Position numbers and translations under genes: made by a program. Source: Mesorhizobium muleiense (GTDB lineage Bacteria; Pseudomonadota; Alphaproteobacteria; Rhizobiales; Rhizobiaceae). Taken from it: a stretch of 64,000 nt of DNA. The stretch lies in the NCBI RefSeq assembly GCF_900099905.1, contig NZ_FNEE01000003.1, positions 186,001-250,000 of the forward strand, read 5' to 3'. The notes under the pieces are model-generated. The model made no database searches and was not told the DNA's origin. It saw nothing but the letters and a program-made list of their open reading frames with translations. Below, piece by piece: positions 36,989 through 47,085 of the stretch (position 1 is the first letter of the stretch; every line of letters starts with the position of its first letter).

Positions 36989-38092
36989 TTAGCCCAGGAA
37001 CCTGGCGATGATCGCGTCGCCCATCTCAGCGGTGCCGACCTCGGTCATGCCAGGGGAAAGAATATCCCTGGTGCGCAAGCCCTGGTCGAGCACGGCGGCG
37101 ATGGCGCTTTCCAGGCGGTCGGCCTCGGCCACCATGCCGAAGGAATAGCGCATGCACATGGCGAAGGAGGCGATCATGGCGATCGGGTTGGCGATGCCCT
37201 TGCCCGCAATGTCCGGCGCCGAACCGTGCACCGGCTCGTAGAGCGCCTTGCGCTTTTTCGTCTTGGCATCCGGCGCGCCGAGCGACGCCGAGGGCAGCAT
37301 GCCGATCGAGCCGGTCAGCATGGCGGCGATGTCGGACAGCATGTCGCCGAACAGGTTGTCGGTGACGATGACGTCGAATTGTTTCGGCCAGCGCACCAAC
37401 TGCATGCCGCCCGCGTCGGCCAGCATGTGGTCGAGCTTGACGTCGGCGTATCTGGCCTTGTGGGTCTGGCTGACGACCTCGTTCCACAAAACGCCGGATT
37501 TCATCACATTGCGCTTTTCCATCGAGGTCACATGGTTCTTGCGAGTCCGCGCCAATTCGAAGGCGACGCCCGAGATGCGCTCGATCTCGAACGTGTCGTA
37601 GACCTGGGTGTCGATGCCGCGCTTCTGGCCGTTGCCGAGATCGATGATCTGCTTCGGCTCGCCGAAATAGACGCCGCCGGTGAGCTCGCGAACGATCAGA
37701 ATGTCGAGCCCCTCGACCACCTCCTGCTTGAGCGAGGAGGATGCCGCCAGCGCCGGATAGCAGATGGCCGGCCTGAGATTGGCGAACAGCTCCATGTCCT
37801 TGCGCAGCCGCAGCAGTCCGGCTTCCGGGCGCACCTCATACGGCACCGCATCCCATTTCGGCCCGCCGACGGCGCCGAACAGCACCGCGTCGGCGGCCAT
37901 CGCCTTGGCCATGTCGGCATCGGAAATCGCCGCGCCATGCGCGTCATAGGCGCAGCCGCCGACCAGCCCCTCATCGGTGACAAAACCGCTGTCGAGCTTG
38001 TCGTTCATGGCGGCGATCAGCTTCTTCACCTCGGCCATCGCCTCGGGGCCGATGCCGTCGCCGGCGAGCAGGAGAAGATTTTTCGAAGCCAT
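36989..38092 (-). CDS. leuB: 3-Isopropylmalate dehydrogenase
   Basis: A 367-residue NAD-dependent enzyme of leucine synthesis that oxidises and decarboxylates 3-isopropylmalate. Seen: [20 protein letters not shown], the substrate loop with [28 protein letters not shown], the metal-binding [20 protein letters not shown], and [19 protein letters not shown] chose ATG 38092 (MASKNLL), the usual family start; an ATG 16 codons earlier is not supported by conservation. Transcription is toward the DUF805 gene (convergent). Confidence 0.96.
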   Translation of the reverse strand: MASKNLLLLAGDGIGPEAMAEVKKLIAAMNDKLDSGFVTDEGLVGGCAYDAHGAAISDADMAKAMAADAVLFGAVGGPKWDAVPYEVRPEAGLLRLRKDMELFANLRPAICYPALAASSSLKQEVVEGLDILIVRELTGGVYFGEPKQIIDLGNGQKRGIDTQVYDTFEIERISGVAFELARTRKNHVTSMEKRNVMKSGVLWNEVVSQTHKARYADVKLDHMLADAGGMQLVRWPKQFDVIVTDNLFGDMLSDIAAMLTGSIGMLPSASLGAPDAKTKKRKALYEPVHGSAPDIAGKGIANPIAMIASFAMCMRYSFGMVAEADRLESAIAAVLDQGLRTRDILSPGMTEVGTAEMGDAIIARFLG

Positions 38093-38316
38093 CCGGAACC
38101 GTCCCAATTGTGGCGCATGAAATCGGAATCGATTTCGCAAAGCATCATGCGCAGAAACAAAATTCTACAGCGTCCCTTTTCGCGGCGGAAGGACGCGCGG
38201 CGCTGTCGTGAGCCGCGGCCTTGCTAAACGCCAAGTGGGCTATGTGCAAGCCTTTGCATCCTTGTCGATGAACGCGCCTCGACAAGGTCGCGCAAGCTCC
38301 TGCACCGCCGCCGAAC

Positions 38317-38694
38317 TCAGCGCTTGAGTGCCGTCACTTCGATCTCGATCTTCATTTCCGGCTTGTTGAGCTGACAGACGATCATCGTCGCCGCCGGCCT
38401 GATGTCACCAAAAGCCTCGCCGAGGAGCGGAAAGACGATGTCGACGAAAGCCGCGTCGGTGATGTAGTAATGCGCCCGCACCACATCGGCCATCTCAAAA
38501 CCGCCGTCCTGCAACGCCTTGGCAATCGTTGCCAGGCAATTGCGCGTCTGCGCCTCGACCGTCTCCGGCATCGACATGGTCGCATAGTCGTAGCCCGTTG
38601 TTCCGGAAACGAAACACCAGTCGCCCTGCACCACGGCGCGCGAATAACCGGCGGCCTTCTCGAAGGGCGAGCCGGTGGAGATCAGTTTTCGCAT
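38317..38694 (-). CDS. RidA/YjgF-family protein
   Basis: A 125-residue protein of the RidA superfamily, whose members hydrolyse reactive enamine/imine intermediates or act in related reactions. Seen: ISTGSPFEKAAGYSRAVVQGDW, FVSGTTGYD, and a final strand PATMIVCQL in the usual trimer fold. The canonical catalytic Arg of RidA (in the context IxARxT) is not obvious here (RPAATMIVCQ instead), so it may belong to a RidA subfamily with altered activity. ATG 38694 follows GAGGGAACC. Confidence 0.87.
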   Translation of the reverse strand: MRKLISTGSPFEKAAGYSRAVVQGDWCFVSGTTGYDYATMSMPETVEAQTRNCLATIAKALQDGGFEMADVVRAHYYITDAAFVDIVFPLLGEAFGDIRPAATMIVCQLNKPEMKIEIEVTALKR

Positions 38695-38846
38695 GGTTCC
38701 CTCGGATATTCCTGAGGCGATATTGAGCTGAAGACGTGCCTTCCGGCCATGGGCCAGGCGGGGGTGGATCGACAGTGCAAAAAACCTTTGATGTGAAACG
38801 ACGGTAGAGACATCGAGCGCAATGCGCGTAGCCAGCGCCTGACCCG

Positions 38847-39155
38847 TCACTTACCCTTAATGACCTTCCAAATCTCGGTCGGTTGATTGAGCTGGAGGCT
38901 GTTGATGTCGGACGCGGTAATTCGGCCACTGAGCACCGCATCGCGCAGGCGCTGACAGAAGAGGCTTGGCATGCGTTCCTGGGACACACCCATGAAGGCG
39001 GAGGTCTCATGTTTGAGCGTAATGCTCCATACAGCGACAGCGGCGATGCAGCGGTTGTACCCAGCCTCGGGATTCTTCTTCGCGGTGTCCTGCCCAGTCT
39101 GGCAACCTGCCAGCGCGCCGACCATCGCCGGCAAAATCAAAAACCTCAATCTCAT
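38847..39155 (-). CDS. Small lipoprotein of unknown function
   Basis: A 102-residue protein. The start MRLRFLILPAMVGALAGC is a lipoprotein signal with lipobox LAGC. The rest (KNPEAGYNRCIAAVAVWSIT and RDAVLSGRITASDINSLQ) is not recognised. It may be anchored in the outer or inner membrane. It lies on the same strand between argG and the RidA gene, 152 bases after argG. Confidence 0.7.
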   Translation of the reverse strand: MRLRFLILPAMVGALAGCQTGQDTAKKNPEAGYNRCIAAVAVWSITLKHETSAFMGVSQERMPSLFCQRLRDAVLSGRITASDINSLQLNQPTEIWKVIKGK

Positions 39156-39266
39156 AGCAAATTCCCCTGCCCATTGCGAAAGCAGTTGGACAAGATCGCC
39201 GAGAGGTCAAGCGAGAAAGCATCTGGTCTAGTCTTTTGATGTCGGTATATTAGGGGATACAAATAA

Positions 39267-39290
39267 GGAACCCAGCTTTCACCGGGTTCT
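39267..39290 (-). terminator. Hairpin after argG
   Basis: A 7-base-pair stem (ggaaccc / gggttct) lying 17 bases past the argG stop on the minus strand, followed by CTTATTTG. It is a moderate intrinsic terminator. Confidence 0.55.
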
Positions 39291-39306
39291 ACATGTCCTA
39301 TTCTGG

Positions 39307-40530
<1,224 letters not shown>

Positions 40531-40642
40531 TTGGCTATTCCACGACAGGGTTCTTTGCGGGCGAGGTATCACGGCGTTTCCGCCTTGCGCAAGGGACGAA
40601 CAGTGTTCCGGAGGGCAATCGTTCCTTCCTGGCGTTTGCACC

Positions 40643-40811
40643 GCCCCTCACCTGCCTGCCGGCATCCTCTCCCCGTATAGTGACCGGGAGAGGAGGCGGC
40701 TTCATCGGTTTCGCCAAACTCTAACGCTGCAAGAACGGCGCTGAGGCTGCGGCCAGCCCCTTTCTCCCCGTCACTATACGGGGAGAAATGCCCGGCAGGG
40801 CAATGAGGGGC
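40643..40811. repeat. Family B palindromic repeat, copy 6
   Basis: Left arm gcccctcacctgcctgccgg with ctccccgtatagtgaccggg, right arm ctccccgtcactatacgggg with agggcaatgagggg. It lies in the 427-base gap between divergent argG and lysE-like genes. No further feature was seen in the rest of the gap. Confidence 0.85.
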
Positions 40812-40957
40812 GGCGCCGACATTTGACGATTGGCTTCCCGAGTTGGGCGCGATTGTTTGTCGGAGTCTCGCTATACCAGACGCCGTGCTTGCGAGAAGCT
40901 GGCGCGGGCTTGGCACCTGCGCTATAGGCTGCGCTTTCTTTATCCAGGGGCCCGCAG

Positions 40958-41599
40958 ATGTCCTTCATTCCCGACACCACCACGCTGATCCAGTTCGCCA
41001 TCGCCACCGTGATCCTGGCGATCACGCCAGGCCCCGACATGACGCTGTTCGTGTCGCGCACGCTGAGCCATGGCCGCGCCACCGGCTTTGCCTCGATGGC
41101 CGGCGCGCTGTTCGGCACGCTGATCCACACCACGCTGGTGGTGGTCGGCATCTCGGCGTTGATCGTCGCCTCGCCGATGTCTTTCCTGGCCCTGAAGATC
41201 TTCGGCGCTGCCTATCTCGTCTTCCTGGCGTGGCAAGCGATCACCAAGGGATCGGCGTTTTCGCCCGAGAAGAAGAGCGGGCCGGAGATTTCACTGTTCC
41301 GTGCCTGGGCGGCAGGGCTCGGCGTCAATCTGCTCAACCCGAAGATCATCCTGTTCTTCATGACCTTCCTGCCGCAGTTCGTCTCGGCCCATGATCCGAA
41401 CGCGCCCGGAAAACTGTTCTTCCTCGGCGCGATGTTCGTCGTTTTGTCGATCCCGGTAACAGCGCCGATGGTCTTTGCGGCAGAAAAGTTCTCGAGCGCG
41501 ATGAAAGCAAGCCCGCGGGTAACGCGCGTCGTCGACTATCTGTTCGCCGGGGTGTTTTCGGCCTTCGCGCTCAAGATCCTGACCGCCCAGGCGAAGTAG
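40958..41599 (+). CDS. LysE/RhtB-family amino-acid exporter
   Basis: A 213-residue inner-membrane exporter with about six helices. Seen: FAIATVILAITPGPDMTLFV with the family motif TPGPD, SRTLSHGRATGFASMAGALFG, and AAGLGVNLLNPKIILFFM with the conserved NPK. It probably exports an amino acid or related compound. The start at 40958 follows a stretch CAGGGG. No regulator is adjacent. Confidence 0.92.
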   Translation: MSFIPDTTTLIQFAIATVILAITPGPDMTLFVSRTLSHGRATGFASMAGALFGTLIHTTLVVVGISALIVASPMSFLALKIFGAAYLVFLAWQAITKGSAFSPEKKSGPEISLFRAWAAGLGVNLLNPKIILFFMTFLPQFVSAHDPNAPGKLFFLGAMFVVLSIPVTAPMVFAAEKFSSAMKASPRVTRVVDYLFAGVFSAFALKILTAQAK

Positions 41600-41614
41600 A
41601 CCTATTTTTGCTTG

Positions 41615-41661
41615 ACCATGATCGTTTCCGAAAACCGGCCTCCACTTTTCGGGATCATGGT
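41615..41661. repeat. Family A palindrome, copy 3
   Basis: ACCATGATC (41615-41623) is paired with GATCATGGT (41653-41661) around cgtttccgaaaaccgg and ccacttttcggg. It lies between two convergent genes. Its right arm supplies the stop codon (41655-41657) of the membrane protein encoded on the minus strand, so it may also help end transcription. Confidence 0.85.
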
Positions 41662-42107
41662 CCGATCTGCCGCCAGCTTCCGGCCGAGCGCCCGGCGCTC
41701 AGCCAGTAGAAAATGCCGCCGACCATGCCGCTGCCGATCACGGCAGCGACGACGCGCGGGTCGGTGATCTCGAAATTGGCGTCGGCGGTCTGGTGGGCGA
41801 AGCCGAGGAAGACCGCCGCGACCACCGCGCCCGCCAGCGCATAGAACAGCCAGTCGCGCCGTCCGAGGATTTCCGAGACGAGAATCGCCACCGCTGCCGG
41901 CATAAAGGCGAAATAGGCGACGAACAGCGCAACGAAGGGGATTGAAAAATACAGCGAGGCCGTCGCCGCCGGCTGCACATGCTCCGGCGTATAGCCCAGC
42001 GACGCCAGGAACATGACGTTGAGGAAAGCGCTGGCCGCCAGCGCGGCAACGCCATAACCGATCAGGATGATGGCGAAGCGGATGAAGTAGGCGACAAGGC
42101 GGGTCAC
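41655..42107 (-). CDS. Small four-helix membrane protein, unknown function
   Basis: A 150-residue hydrophobic protein with four probable helices (for example [19 protein letters not shown] and [17 protein letters not shown]). No known family was recognised with confidence. It starts with GTG at 42107, overlapping the rlmN stop by GTGA, so it is translated together with rlmN. Its stop lies inside a family A palindrome. An upstream ATG in the frame would place most of the extra length inside rlmN and is rejected. Confidence 0.78.
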   Translation of the reverse strand: MTRLVAYFIRFAIILIGYGVAALAASAFLNVMFLASLGYTPEHVQPAATASLYFSIPFVALFVAYFAFMPAAVAILVSEILGRRDWLFYALAGAVVAAVFLGFAHQTADANFEITDPRVVAAVIGSGMVGGIFYWLSAGRSAGSWRQIGP

Positions 42108-43339
42108 GCCTCGCCGTGCCCCGCGATCATCATTGCTTCCAGCGCGAGCCGATCGACCTTGCGCATGCGCTCGGATTCCGACTTGAGCTGGCCGCAGGCG
42201 GCGAGGATATCGCGGCCGCGCGGCGTGCGGATCGGCGAGGCATAGCCGGCATTGTTGATGTAGTCGGCGAATTTCTCGATCGTCTCCCAGTCCGAGCACT
42301 GGTAGTTGGTGCCCGGCCACGGATTGAACGGGATCAGATTGATCTTGGCTGGAATGCCCTTGAGCAGCTTGATCAGTCCCTTGGCGTCCTCGATCGAATC
42401 GTTGACGTCCTTCAGCATGACATATTCGAAGGTGATGCGGCGGGCGTTCGACAGGCCGGGATAGGCGCGGCAGGCGGCGATCAGCTCTTTCAAGGGATAT
42501 TTTTTGTTGATCGGCACCAAAAGGTCGCGCAGATCGTCATTGGTGGCGTGCAGCGAGATCGCCAGCATGACTCCGATCTCGTCGCCGGTGCGGAAGATCT
42601 CCGGCACGACGCCGGAAGTCGACAGCGTGATGCGTCTCTTCGACAGGGAAAGCCCGTCGCCGTCGGACGCGATCAGCAGCGCCTTCTTCACCGCCTCGAA
42701 ATTGTAGAGCGGCTCGCCCATGCCCATCATGACGATGTTGGACACTTTCCGGCCCTCGGCCGGAACGACGGCGCCATCGGGCGTGTCGCGGTCGGGGAAA
42801 TCGCCGAGCCGGTCGCGGGCGGTCAGAAGCTGGGCGAGGATTTCCTCCGCGGTCAGGTTGCGCACCAGCTTCTGCGTGCCGGTGTGGCAAAAGGAGCAGG
42901 TCAGCGTGCAACCGACCTGCGAGGAGATGCAGAGCGTGCCGCGGCCTTCTTCGGGAATGTAGACGGTCTCGATCTCGACCGGCCGGCCGGCGCCGCGCGG
43001 CGGAAAGCGAAACAGCCATTTGCGCGTGCCGTCGGAGGAAATCTGCTCCTCGACGATCTCGGGCCTGGCGACGGTAAAATGCTTGCCGAGCTCGGCGCGC
43101 AGATCCTTGGAGATGTTGAACATACCGGCAAAGTCGGAGACGCCGCGCACATACATCCAGTGCCAGAGCTGCTGGGCGCGCATCCTGGCCTGGCGCTCCG
43201 GCACGATGCCTGATTCAACGAGCGCAGCGCCAAGCTCGGCGCGGGTCAGGCCGATCAGCGACGGATTTTCCGCCGGCGCGGCGCGGGCGCGCAACGCGTC
43301 ACGGGCGCCTTCAGTGGTAAGGTCGAATGAGAGGGTCAT
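42104..43339 (-). CDS. rlmN: 23S rRNA / tRNA adenine-C2 methyltransferase RlmN
   Basis: A 411-residue radical-SAM enzyme that methylates A2503 of 23S rRNA and A37 of tRNAs. Seen: the N-terminal accessory domain, the radical-SAM motif [13 protein letters not shown] (CxxxCxxC), [24 protein letters not shown], and a C-terminal cysteine in [12 protein letters not shown] that forms the methyl carrier. Length is slightly above the E. coli form. The small membrane protein gene is coupled by overlap. Confidence 0.96.
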   Translation of the reverse strand: MTLSFDLTTEGARDALRARAAPAENPSLIGLTRAELGAALVESGIVPERQARMRAQQLWHWMYVRGVSDFAGMFNISKDLRAELGKHFTVARPEIVEEQISSDGTRKWLFRFPPRGAGRPVEIETVYIPEEGRGTLCISSQVGCTLTCSFCHTGTQKLVRNLTAEEILAQLLTARDRLGDFPDRDTPDGAVVPAEGRKVSNIVMMGMGEPLYNFEAVKKALLIASDGDGLSLSKRRITLSTSGVVPEIFRTGDEIGVMLAISLHATNDDLRDLLVPINKKYPLKELIAACRAYPGLSNARRITFEYVMLKDVNDSIEDAKGLIKLLKGIPAKINLIPFNPWPGTNYQCSDWETIEKFADYINNAGYASPIRTPRGRDILAACGQLKSESERMRKVDRLALEAMMIAGHGEA

Positions 43340-43443
43340 TGTTGCGCCAATATAAGCGATTTACGGCCGATTACAGCATCGTGCCCGAAATGAAGCGCGG
43401 CGCATAGCACAGCTTGACGGCGGAGTCATGCAGGCGGCGGTTT

Positions 43444-43587
43444 CCTTCTCCCCTTGGGGGAGAAGGTGGATCGGCGCGTAGCGCCGAGCCGGATGAGGGG
43501 TGCTGGAAGGAATGAGACGTTGGTGTTCCCTGGAACACCCCTCATCCGTCGCCTTCGGCGACACCTTCTCCCACAAGGGGAGAAGGG
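43444..43587. repeat. Family C inverted repeat, copy 2
   Basis: Opens ccttctccccttgggggaga, closes tctcccacaaggggagaagg, with gccgagccggatgaggggtg and its inverse inside. It occupies the 269-base gap between the rlmN start and the stop of the IalB-like gene, ending 22 bases from that stop. Confidence 0.85.
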
Positions 43588-43608
43588 AAGACCGCACCTA
43601 ATTATTGG

Positions 43609-44124
43609 CTATTTGCACCTGGCGATGGACGACAGCGCCGCCGAAATGCCTTTCAGCGAAAAGACGTAGGTGGTGGTGTTGCCGCGGCCGGACTTCGCCT
43701 GCACCTTCATGTCGCTGCCGGTTTTCATCGCTGCGATCAGCACCGGCTCCTCGGCGGCGTTTTCGACCCAGGCCGACTTGCCGCGGGTGAACATCGAAAA
43801 GCTCTTGCCGTCGATGGTAACGGTGGCCTTGGAGTTTTCCTGGAAATTGTAGCCGGCGATGAATTGCGGCTCGTAAGACACTTGCTGTCCCGGCCGCTGG
43901 CTGACGAAGAAGAACATGTCGCCATGGTCAAGCGTCGGCGGCTGCTTGTCGGTCGGCACGGTCAACACATAGCAAACCTTGCCGCCCGACGCCTGGTAGC
44001 TGTAGGTGCCCCAGGCATTGTGCTGGCCGATCTTGGTTGCCGACTGCGCCAGAGCCGGCGCTGTCATGGCCACCAGTGCCAGGCTCGAAATTGTAGCAAT
44101 CAATCCGCGCATCGCTTTTCCCAT
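43609..44124 (-). CDS. IalB-family periplasmic protein
   Basis: A 171-residue exported protein of the invasion-associated locus B family, first found in Bartonella and widespread in Rhizobiales. A signal peptide ends APALA (about residue 26). Seen: WGTYSYQASGGKVCYVL, then the motif DMFFFVSQRP and a C-terminal cysteine in SSIARCK. The exact role outside Bartonella is not clear; a stress or envelope function is likely. Confidence 0.88.
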   Translation of the reverse strand: MGKAMRGLIATISSLALVAMTAPALAQSATKIGQHNAWGTYSYQASGGKVCYVLTVPTDKQPPTLDHGDMFFFVSQRPGQQVSYEPQFIAGYNFQENSKATVTIDGKSFSMFTRGKSAWVENAAEEPVLIAAMKTGSDMKVQAKSGRGNTTTYVFSLKGISAALSSIARCK

Positions 44125-44346
44125 ATATGGTGCGGAGGCAGGCCGGCTCGGCGTCCTGCCCGTCGCTTCATTTTGATTTAATCTGGGTTACCAAACGGTG
44201 AAGTTCCCTCAGGAAAAGGACATCCACCCCAGGAAACCGCCGCCATCCTTGCGCCCGTCGCTCGAAAGCGGCAGTTGCAACGTCCCTTTCGCGACTTGGA
44301 TGCCACGAAAGCGGCAAGAGTTTGACTTTTCTGCCTTATCGCCGGC

Positions 44347-44709
44347 TCAGCCGTTGTCGGCAATCGCCTGTTTGGCGGCGAGCCGATGCGCTGACGTGAT
44401 GTGGGCTTTGACGGTGGTGATCGCGGCGGTCAGCACGGCGATGTCGTCGGTAAAGCCCAGTCCGAGGACGAAGTCGGGGATGACGTCAGCCGGCAGCACG
44501 AAATAGCCCAGCGCCGCCACCAGGATGCCCTTGGCGCGCAGCGGCGTGTTCTTGTCCATGGCGCAGTAGTAGGCGGCGACCAGTTCCTCCATGAACGGGA
44601 TCTGCCGGGCAGCCCGCTTGGCCGTGCGCCAGAATTTCTCGCGCACTTCGCTCTCGTCGCCCGGCTTGCCGCCAAAGCCGAAGAAATCAAAACCTGATTT
44701 TTGCGCCAT
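44347..44709 (-). CDS. YkvA/DUF1232 membrane protein
   Basis: A 120-residue protein of the DUF1232 (YkvA) family. The diagnostic region is ALGYFVLPADVIPDFVLGLG with the following FTDDIAVLTAAI, where the P-D-D pattern is conserved. It probably has two membrane helices. The preceding N-terminal part (GFDFFGFGGKPG) is polar. Function is unknown. Open gap 44125-44346 holds no recognised gene. Confidence 0.86.
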   Translation of the reverse strand: MAQKSGFDFFGFGGKPGDESEVREKFWRTAKRAARQIPFMEELVAAYYCAMDKNTPLRAKGILVAALGYFVLPADVIPDFVLGLGFTDDIAVLTAAITTVKAHITSAHRLAAKQAIADNG

Positions 44710-44824
44710 CAGTCTCTCCTAACGAGGCTGCGCATGGCGTTCCACGCGCGCCTGCCAGCGGAAAATGTGGTGAAAGCGCCAGTCCACTACAAGAGCTCGG
44801 CCGTTCTGCGGTCTGAAAATCAGG

Positions 44825-45145
44825 CTACGGCGTCGACAGTTCTCCAACGACCTGACCGAAATAGCGGCTCATCGTCCTGGCCAGTTCGAAGTCGAGCGCG
44901 GTCAGGCCGCCGGCATCATGGGTGTTCAGCGTCACGTTCACCGTGTTGTAGACGTTCGACCAGTCGGGGTGATGGTCGATCTTCTCCGCCGCCAGGGCGA
45001 CGCGGGTCATGAAGGCGAAGGCTTCGGAAAAATCACTGAATGTGAAGCTGCGCGCGATCGAGCCGCCATCCTCGGCCAGCGACCAGCCGTCGAGCCCGGC
45101 CAGCGCCTCGGCGGCCGCCTCCCTGCCCAGTTTCTCTCTCGCCAT
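44825..45145 (-). CDS. phhB: 4a-Hydroxytetrahydrobiopterin dehydratase
   Basis: A 106-residue enzyme (PCD/DCoH family) that dehydrates the pterin product of aromatic amino-acid hydroxylases. Seen: [40 protein letters not shown] with the active-site His pair, and [16 protein letters not shown]. Length is standard. A pterin-dependent hydroxylase (phhA) is not in this window. Confidence 0.93.
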   Translation of the reverse strand: MAREKLGREAAAEALAGLDGWSLAEDGGSIARSFTFSDFSEAFAFMTRVALAAEKIDHHPDWSNVYNTVNVTLNTHDAGGLTALDFELARTMSRYFGQVVGELSTP

Positions 45146-45197
45146 GGTCGCTTCCCGTGCTATCTGGATTTGCAGTCTTCAGCATAGTGCCGGATCG

Positions 45198-45716
45198 ATG
45201 AGCGCCAAGCCGATAAAATCCATTCTCTTCGTCTGTCTCGGCAATATCTGCCGCTCGCCACTGGCGGAGGGCGTGTTGCGCGCCGTCCTGGCAGAGCGCG
45301 GCCTCGATCGGGATATCCTGCTCGATTCGGCCGGGACCAGCGACTGGGAAGCCGGTTCGGCACCCGACCCGCGCTCGATCTCGATCGCCAAGCGGCACGG
45401 CGTCGATATTTCCGGACAGACGGCGCGCAAGCTGGCGCCGGACGATTTTTCGCGTTTCGACCTCATTCTCGCCATGGACCGATCGAATCTCCGGGATCTT
45501 AAAGCGCTGGTGCCTGCCGCCATGCGCGACCGTGTCCATCTGTTCCTCGAGTTCGCCGAGGGAAAGGTGGGCGACGTGCCGGACCCCTATCATCAGGGGC
45601 CGGAGGCGTTTGCCTCGGTCTACCGCATGATCCGCGAAGCGTCGGAGGCGCTGGCGACGCGGCTCGATGCACGGCTGTCGGCGCCCGACAGCGGCCAGGC
45701 CTCCTCGACGATGTAG
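45198..45716 (+). CDS. Low-molecular-weight protein tyrosine phosphatase
   Basis: A 172-residue phosphatase. Seen: the P-loop CLGNICRS (Cys13, Arg19) near the N-terminus, SAGTSDWEAGSAPDPRS, and the general-acid loop DVPDPYHQG with Asp129. Such enzymes dephosphorylate tyrosine or arginine residues, often in exopolysaccharide control. ATG 45198 follows GCCGGATCG; this start matches the family. Its 3' end overlaps the convergent thpR gene by 97 bases. Confidence 0.93.
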   Translation: MSAKPIKSILFVCLGNICRSPLAEGVLRAVLAERGLDRDILLDSAGTSDWEAGSAPDPRSISIAKRHGVDISGQTARKLAPDDFSRFDLILAMDRSNLRDLKALVPAAMRDRVHLFLEFAEGKVGDVPDPYHQGPEAFASVYRMIREASEALATRLDARLSAPDSGQASSTM

Positions 45717-46216
45717 GGTCCGCCGCCGACCGAATCGCGCGACGACATCAGGACGAAGCGGCCGACACGGAAGGGCAGCGTCGAAAAATTGCCGCGCGCC
45801 GAAAGATACTGGGCGACGTCGAGCGGGCTCGAATTGCGCAACCTGGCCAGCGTCACATGCGGCATGAATTTGCGCGGGTCGGCGGGGATGCCGAGGCGCT
45901 GGCAGATGCGCTCGATCTCGGCTTGCAGCGCCGCAAGATCGGGCGAGAAGGAGACGCCGGCCCACACCGCGTGCGGTTTTTTCTGGCCGAAGGCGCCGAC
46001 GCCGGACAGTGTCAGCGCGAAGGATGGGCGGTGGACACGGTCGAGCGCGTTGGCGATCTCGTCGGCGACATGGCCCTCGACATCGCCAATGAAGCGCAGC
46101 GTCATATGGTAGTTCTCGACGTCGATCCAACGGGCCCCGGGCAGGCCGCCCCGGAGCAGGGACAGCGAAAGGGCGGCATCACGCGGTATTTCGAGGGCGG
46201 TGAAAAGACGCGGCAT
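45620..46216 (-). CDS. thpR: RNA 2',3'-cyclic phosphodiesterase (2H family)
   Basis: A 198-residue enzyme of the 2H phosphoesterase group (formerly 2'-5' RNA ligase). The two catalytic H-x-T-x motifs are HMTL (His37) and HVTL (His120). The domain ends around YIVEEAWPLSG; the final 20 residues are Ser/Arg/Ala-rich and overlap the convergent phosphatase gene by 97 bases, so the tail is likely unselected. AGGAGGC lies before the ATG at 46216. Confidence 0.91.
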   Translation of the reverse strand: MPRLFTALEIPRDAALSLSLLRGGLPGARWIDVENYHMTLRFIGDVEGHVADEIANALDRVHRPSFALTLSGVGAFGQKKPHAVWAGVSFSPDLAALQAEIERICQRLGIPADPRKFMPHVTLARLRNSSPLDVAQYLSARGNFSTLPFRVGRFVLMSSRDSVGGGPYIVEEAWPLSGADSRASSRVASASDASRIMR

Positions 46217-46355
46217 GGCAAGCCTCCTGTCCTCGAATCGAACTCTGCCCCTAGCGAATCATCGAAAATCGAGCGGGGCAAGCGGTTTGTTGGTTGCACC
46301 TGGCCTAAAATCAAATCGTGCGGGGAATGCGTGGCATCATCGAAATCCGGTCCCT

Positions 46356-47000
46356 TCAAGAGTTGCCCTTAACCACGGCAATGGCTTTCTCGACATCCGG
46401 CAGTATGCGCTCGACCATGCGGTCGACGCCCTTGGCATTCGGGTGCAGACCGTCCTCAAGTTGCATAGCTGGTTCGCCGGCGACGCCGTCGAGAAAGAAT
46501 GGATAGAGCGTGACGCCGTGTTTTTCCGCCAGTTTCGGGAAGATCGCGTCAAAGCCGTTCTGGTAGTCGGCGCCGAGATTGGGGGCGGCGCGCATGCCGG
46601 CCAGCAGCACGGCGATGTTGCGCTGCTTCAGCTTCGCCAGCATGGCGTCGAGATTTTTTTGGGTGATATCGGGAGAAACGCCGCGCAGCATGTCGTTGGC
46701 ACCGAGTTCGAGAATGACAAGCTGCGTGCCGTCCGGCACCGACCAGTCGAGCCGCGACAGGCCGCCACTCGACGTATCGCCGGATACGCCGGCATTGGCG
46801 ACGGTCACATCGTGGCCCTTGGCGCGGAGTGCTGCCTCAAGTTTCCGGGTGAAGCCTTCGTCCGGTCCGAGGCCAAATCCTGCCATCAGGCTGTCGCCGA
46901 AACCGACGATCGTGAACGGCTCGGCGCGCGCCGAAGAAATGGCGCCGCAAATTCCGAGGAAAAGGACGAAGGCTGCGGCAAGTCGGTGTTTGAAAGCCAT
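46356..47000 (-). CDS. tesA: TesA-like SGNH arylesterase (lysophospholipase)
   Basis: A 214-residue exported hydrolase of the SGNH family. A signal peptide ends SSARA (about 26). The catalytic nucleophile is Ser37 in GFGDSLMAG; the oxyanion Asn lies in ELGANDMLRG; the Asp/His pair is in LEDGLHPNAKG. It acts in the periplasm on esters or thioesters. ATG 47000 follows GGGGCC; an ATG five codons earlier is possible. It diverges from ybbA across 85 bases, the conserved tesA-ybbA-ybbP arrangement known from other proteobacteria. Confidence 0.91.
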   Translation of the reverse strand: MAFKHRLAAAFVLFLGICGAISSARAEPFTIVGFGDSLMAGFGLGPDEGFTRKLEAALRAKGHDVTVANAGVSGDTSSGGLSRLDWSVPDGTQLVILELGANDMLRGVSPDITQKNLDAMLAKLKQRNIAVLLAGMRAAPNLGADYQNGFDAIFPKLAEKHGVTLYPFFLDGVAGEPAMQLEDGLHPNAKGVDRMVERILPDVEKAIAVVKGNS

Positions 47001-47085
47001 GCGGCAGGGCCCCATATGACCGAGAACATTATACTGGCGGTAGGCGGAATTCTGCCCTCCCTTTCCCATATAGGACGATTTTATT

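Noticed and set aside
44198..44506. Plus-strand frame before and over the YkvA gene
   Set aside because: Most of it is antisense to the YkvA gene; the remaining 150 bases have no support.
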